From assembly GCA_015680685.1 (NCBI GenBank), contig MNCI01017692.1, positions 63,191 through 118,525 of the forward strand: a stretch of 55,335 bases of DNA, given 5' to 3'. A program made the position numbers and the translations under genes. Source of the DNA: Gnetum montanum. Taxonomy: Eukaryota; Streptophyta; Gnetopsida; Gnetales; Gnetaceae. The notes beneath the pieces are model-generated. The model was not told where the DNA came from, ran no database searches, and was given only the letters and a program-made list of their open reading frames with translations. This document shows positions 53,401 to 55,335 of the stretch, one piece after another (positions within the stretch are counted from its first letter, which is position 1; every line of letters starts with the position of its first letter).

Positions 53401-54330
53401 GAAGTAGTTGCTAAAGATGGTGAACAAATGGGAGGCTGCTTTTGCATGGTCATACCGTGAACTAACGAGAGTTGATCCCAAGGTATGCCAACATTGGATT
53501 TATATCGACTCCTCCATGAAGCCACGATGACAACCACAAAGGTGGTTGAACTCCAAACTGAAGCAAGTAGTCAAGGATGAAATCGAGCAATTGCTGAAAG
53601 TGGGGTTCATCTATTCCATTGCAGATAGCGAATGGGTTAGCCCACTCATTATTGTGCCAAAGAAGGATGGAAAATTGAGGGTCTGTATAGATTTCCAACT
53701 ACTAAACATGGCTACCTTCAAGGATTACTTCCCACTCCCATTTGTGGACCAAGTGTTGGATACCATTGCGGGGCATTGTTACTATATCTTTTTGGATGGT
53801 TATAGTAGCTATAACAAAATCCAAATCGCACTCGAAGACTAGGCCAAGACAACATTTACAACTCCCTAGGGGACTTTCACATATAAGAAGATGCCCTTTG
53901 GCTTTTGCAATGCACTTGCAACCTTCCAATGCCTTGTCCTCAGCATTTTTCAGCAACAAATTGGCAATGGGATAGAAGTCTTCATGGATGACTTCTCTAC
54001 TATGGAGCAATGTTTGAACAAGCCTTGGACTACCTTGAGAAAGTTCTAAAAAGATGTGTGGAAACTAATCTACAGTTGAACTAGCAAAAGAGCCACCTAA
54101 TGATCCAAGAGGGCATTATTCTAGGGCACCGCATTTCACAAGCAAGGATTAGTATCGATCTTGAAAAAATCAAGGTCATCCAAGGAATCACCAGTCAACC
54201 AAGCATTATAAAAGATGTCTAGTCATTCCTTGGCCACACTGGTTACTACTGACGCTTCATCAAGAATTTCTCAAAGATCACCAAGCTGTTGGTGGAACTC
54301 ACAAAGAAAGATGCTTTGTTTGTCTAAACT
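53401..54330 (+). pseudogene. Reverse transcriptase of Ath-G
   Basis: Palm and fingers visible: VKDEIEQLLKVGFIYSIADS, EWVSPLIIVPKKDGKLRVC, FKDYFPLPFVDQVL, FLDGYSSYNKIQIA (family FLDGYSGYNQI), MPFGFCNALATFQ, and the catalytic FMDDFS near 53980-54000. The thumb and connection follow in another frame (LGHRISQARISIDLEKIK, SFLGHTGYY). These are the Athila-type RT motifs that classify the family. At least one frameshift after FMDDFS and several stops. Confidence 0.88.
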
Positions 54331-54399
54331 AGGAAATGTGAATCTGCATTCCAAACACTTAAATAGAAACTCATAGAAACTCCAATTCTATAGGCACCC

Positions 54400-54770
54400 A
54401 ACTAGTCCAGACCCTTCCACATCATGAAAGATGCATCTAACTATGCATTGGGAGCTGTGCTTACACAATGGGATGACCAAAGATGCCCATATTATATCCA
54501 CTATGCAAGTCGCAGCATTCTGGGTGCTCAGCTCAACTACATCACCATCGAAAAGGAATTAATGGTGGTGTTCGCCTTGGAAAAATTCTGACACTATGTG
54601 CTCGGATACAAGGTGTTTGTGCATATTGACCATAGTGCCATCTGGTTCCTGATGAACAAACCAATGGTGAGCCCCCGTATCATACGGTGGCTTGTGATCC
54701 TTCAAGAATTTGACCTTACTATGGTAGATAGGAAGGGAATTGAGAATTTGGTTGCTAACCACTTATCTTG
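54400..54770 (+). pseudogene. RNase H of Ath-G
   Basis: IMKDASNYALGAVLTQWDDQ, YASRSILGAQLNYITIEKEL, VVFALEKF and HIDHSAIWFLMNKP, ending RKGIENLVANHLS. The D (DAS), E (IEKE) and D (IDHS) catalytic positions are kept. One TGA interrupts after ALEKF. No archaic RNase H follows, which separates this family from the Tat-like one. Confidence 0.86.
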
Positions 54771-54859
54771 ATTATGATGGGATAATGCCAAAGAGGAGGA
54801 GCCACTCTTTGACCAATTTCCAGATGAACTCCTCTTCACTGGAGCAATTGATACACATA

Positions 54860-55335
54860 TGCCCAAAGAATCACCTTGGTTGGTCATTATGCTGGATGAC
54901 ACATGGCCATTAAGATCTTGCTTGCAGGATACTACTAGCCTACACTCTTCAAAGATGTACAATGGTTCACCCACTCCTGTGAACAATGTCAGAGAGATGG
55001 TGGGATGACCACAAGAATGGAGGAACCTCAATAGTGGATCCAGCCACTGGAACCCTTCAATATTTGGGACAACGACTTCATGGGTTCCATCACACACATG
55101 TCCAATGGGAAGGCATACATCATCATCGCTATAGACTACTGCACTAAGTGGGTAGAGGCGGTAGCTGTCATTGACTGTTCCTCAAACACAGTCACACGGT
55201 TTGTGCAACAGCAAATCATGAACAGGTTTGGAGTGCCATGTGCACTCATTTCAGACAACGAAACTCATTTCACGAGCACCACTTTATGTAAACTCATGCA
55301 ACACTTGGGGGTCAACCATAAATTTACAACACCTT
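54860..55335 (+). pseudogene. Integrase of Ath-G, N-terminal part
   Basis: Zinc-binding region GHYAG-stop-HMAIKILLAGYY, then CEQCQRDGGMTTRMEEP. The catalytic core follows: IWDNDFMGSITHMSNG (first Asp), IAIDYCTKWVEAVAV, and ISDNETHF (second Asp). The glutamate lies beyond the window. Stops at GYY-TAG and before HMA. The segment between RNase H and the zinc region is shortened. Confidence 0.83.

Larger units (their letters stand above)
49022..55335 (+). mobile_element. Ath-G: Athila-like element with gag, protease, RT, RNase H, integrase
   Basis: 5' LTR, tRNA-Asp-type primer-binding site, gag, protease, RT, RNase H, integrase, running off the right end. The most complete pol of the Athila-like family in the window and the basis for its classification. 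All parts carry stops and frameshifts, so it cannot make enzymes now. Confidence 0.9.

Noticed and set aside
1-55335. tRNA, rRNA, small RNA or host genes
   Set aside because: I found no cloverleaf with conserved internal promoter boxes, no rRNA-like block and no non-retroelement coding exon other than the antisense gene. Short ones could still be missed by eye.

Overview
The window is non-genic DNA from a land plant, almost certainly a seed plant with a large, retrotransposon-filled nuclear genome. Every protein-like segment I can recognise belongs to a retroelement. I see no host gene, tRNA, rRNA or CRISPR array. Two Ty3/gypsy lineages dominate. One is Athila-like: its reverse transcriptase has FLDGYS and FMDD motifs, its primer-binding site resembles the 3' end of tRNA-Asp, and its LTRs run TGATGAG...CTCATCA. 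The other is Tat/Ogre-like: its Gag has a CX2HX4HX4C finger and its pol has a second, archaic RNase H. The species cannot be named from the sequence.

Layout, left to right. 1-4847: Ath-A, the 3' part of an Athila-like element (gag-PR-partial RT, 3' noncoding region, 3' LTR), inserted into ORF2 of a sibling, Ath-E (4848-5873). 5874-13018: Ath-B, from an LTR also shared with Ath-E to a 3' LTR at 12242-13018; its pol is internally deleted, and a one-base N at 7013 is flanked by an exact 114-bp duplication. 13019-16433: a decayed gag-protease fragment and the 3' end of a LINE. 16698-32911: minus-strand Tat-like material. The left part (16698 to about 25.4 kb: 3' LTR, integrase, two RNases H, RT) is old and CpG-poor. 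The right part (about 25.4 kb to 32911: 5' LTR, leader, gag-protease) is younger and CpG-rich, and has a two-exon gene on the opposite strand at 25424-26287. 32912-35568 and 45497-46078: Ath-T, an Athila-like 3' region and ORF2, split by Ath-D (35569-45491), a complete deletion-derivative with a perfect CCAAT target duplication. Ath-D itself carries a 2.9-kb TG...CA insertion (37459-40341). 46079-48623: Ath-F, minus strand. 49022-55335: Ath-G, plus strand, the only Athila-like copy with RT, RNase H and integrase in the window.

How the parts work together. Ath-B and Ath-D share one pol deletion, so they look like a non-autonomous subfamily that was mobilised by enzymes from fuller relatives such as Ath-G. 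ORF2, at the usual position of the Athila env-like gene, is seen only as two separate halves in Ath-T and Ath-E. Most in-frame stops are explained by C-to-T changes (CAG to TAG, CGA to TGA, CAA to TAA), several confirmed by comparing copies, as expected of methylated silenced elements. The least explained features are the spliced antisense gene, the palindrome arrays beside the LTR TATA boxes, a co-varying stem-loop in the Athila-like 3' region, and a repeated seven-residue proline motif between Gag and protease of the Tat-like element.
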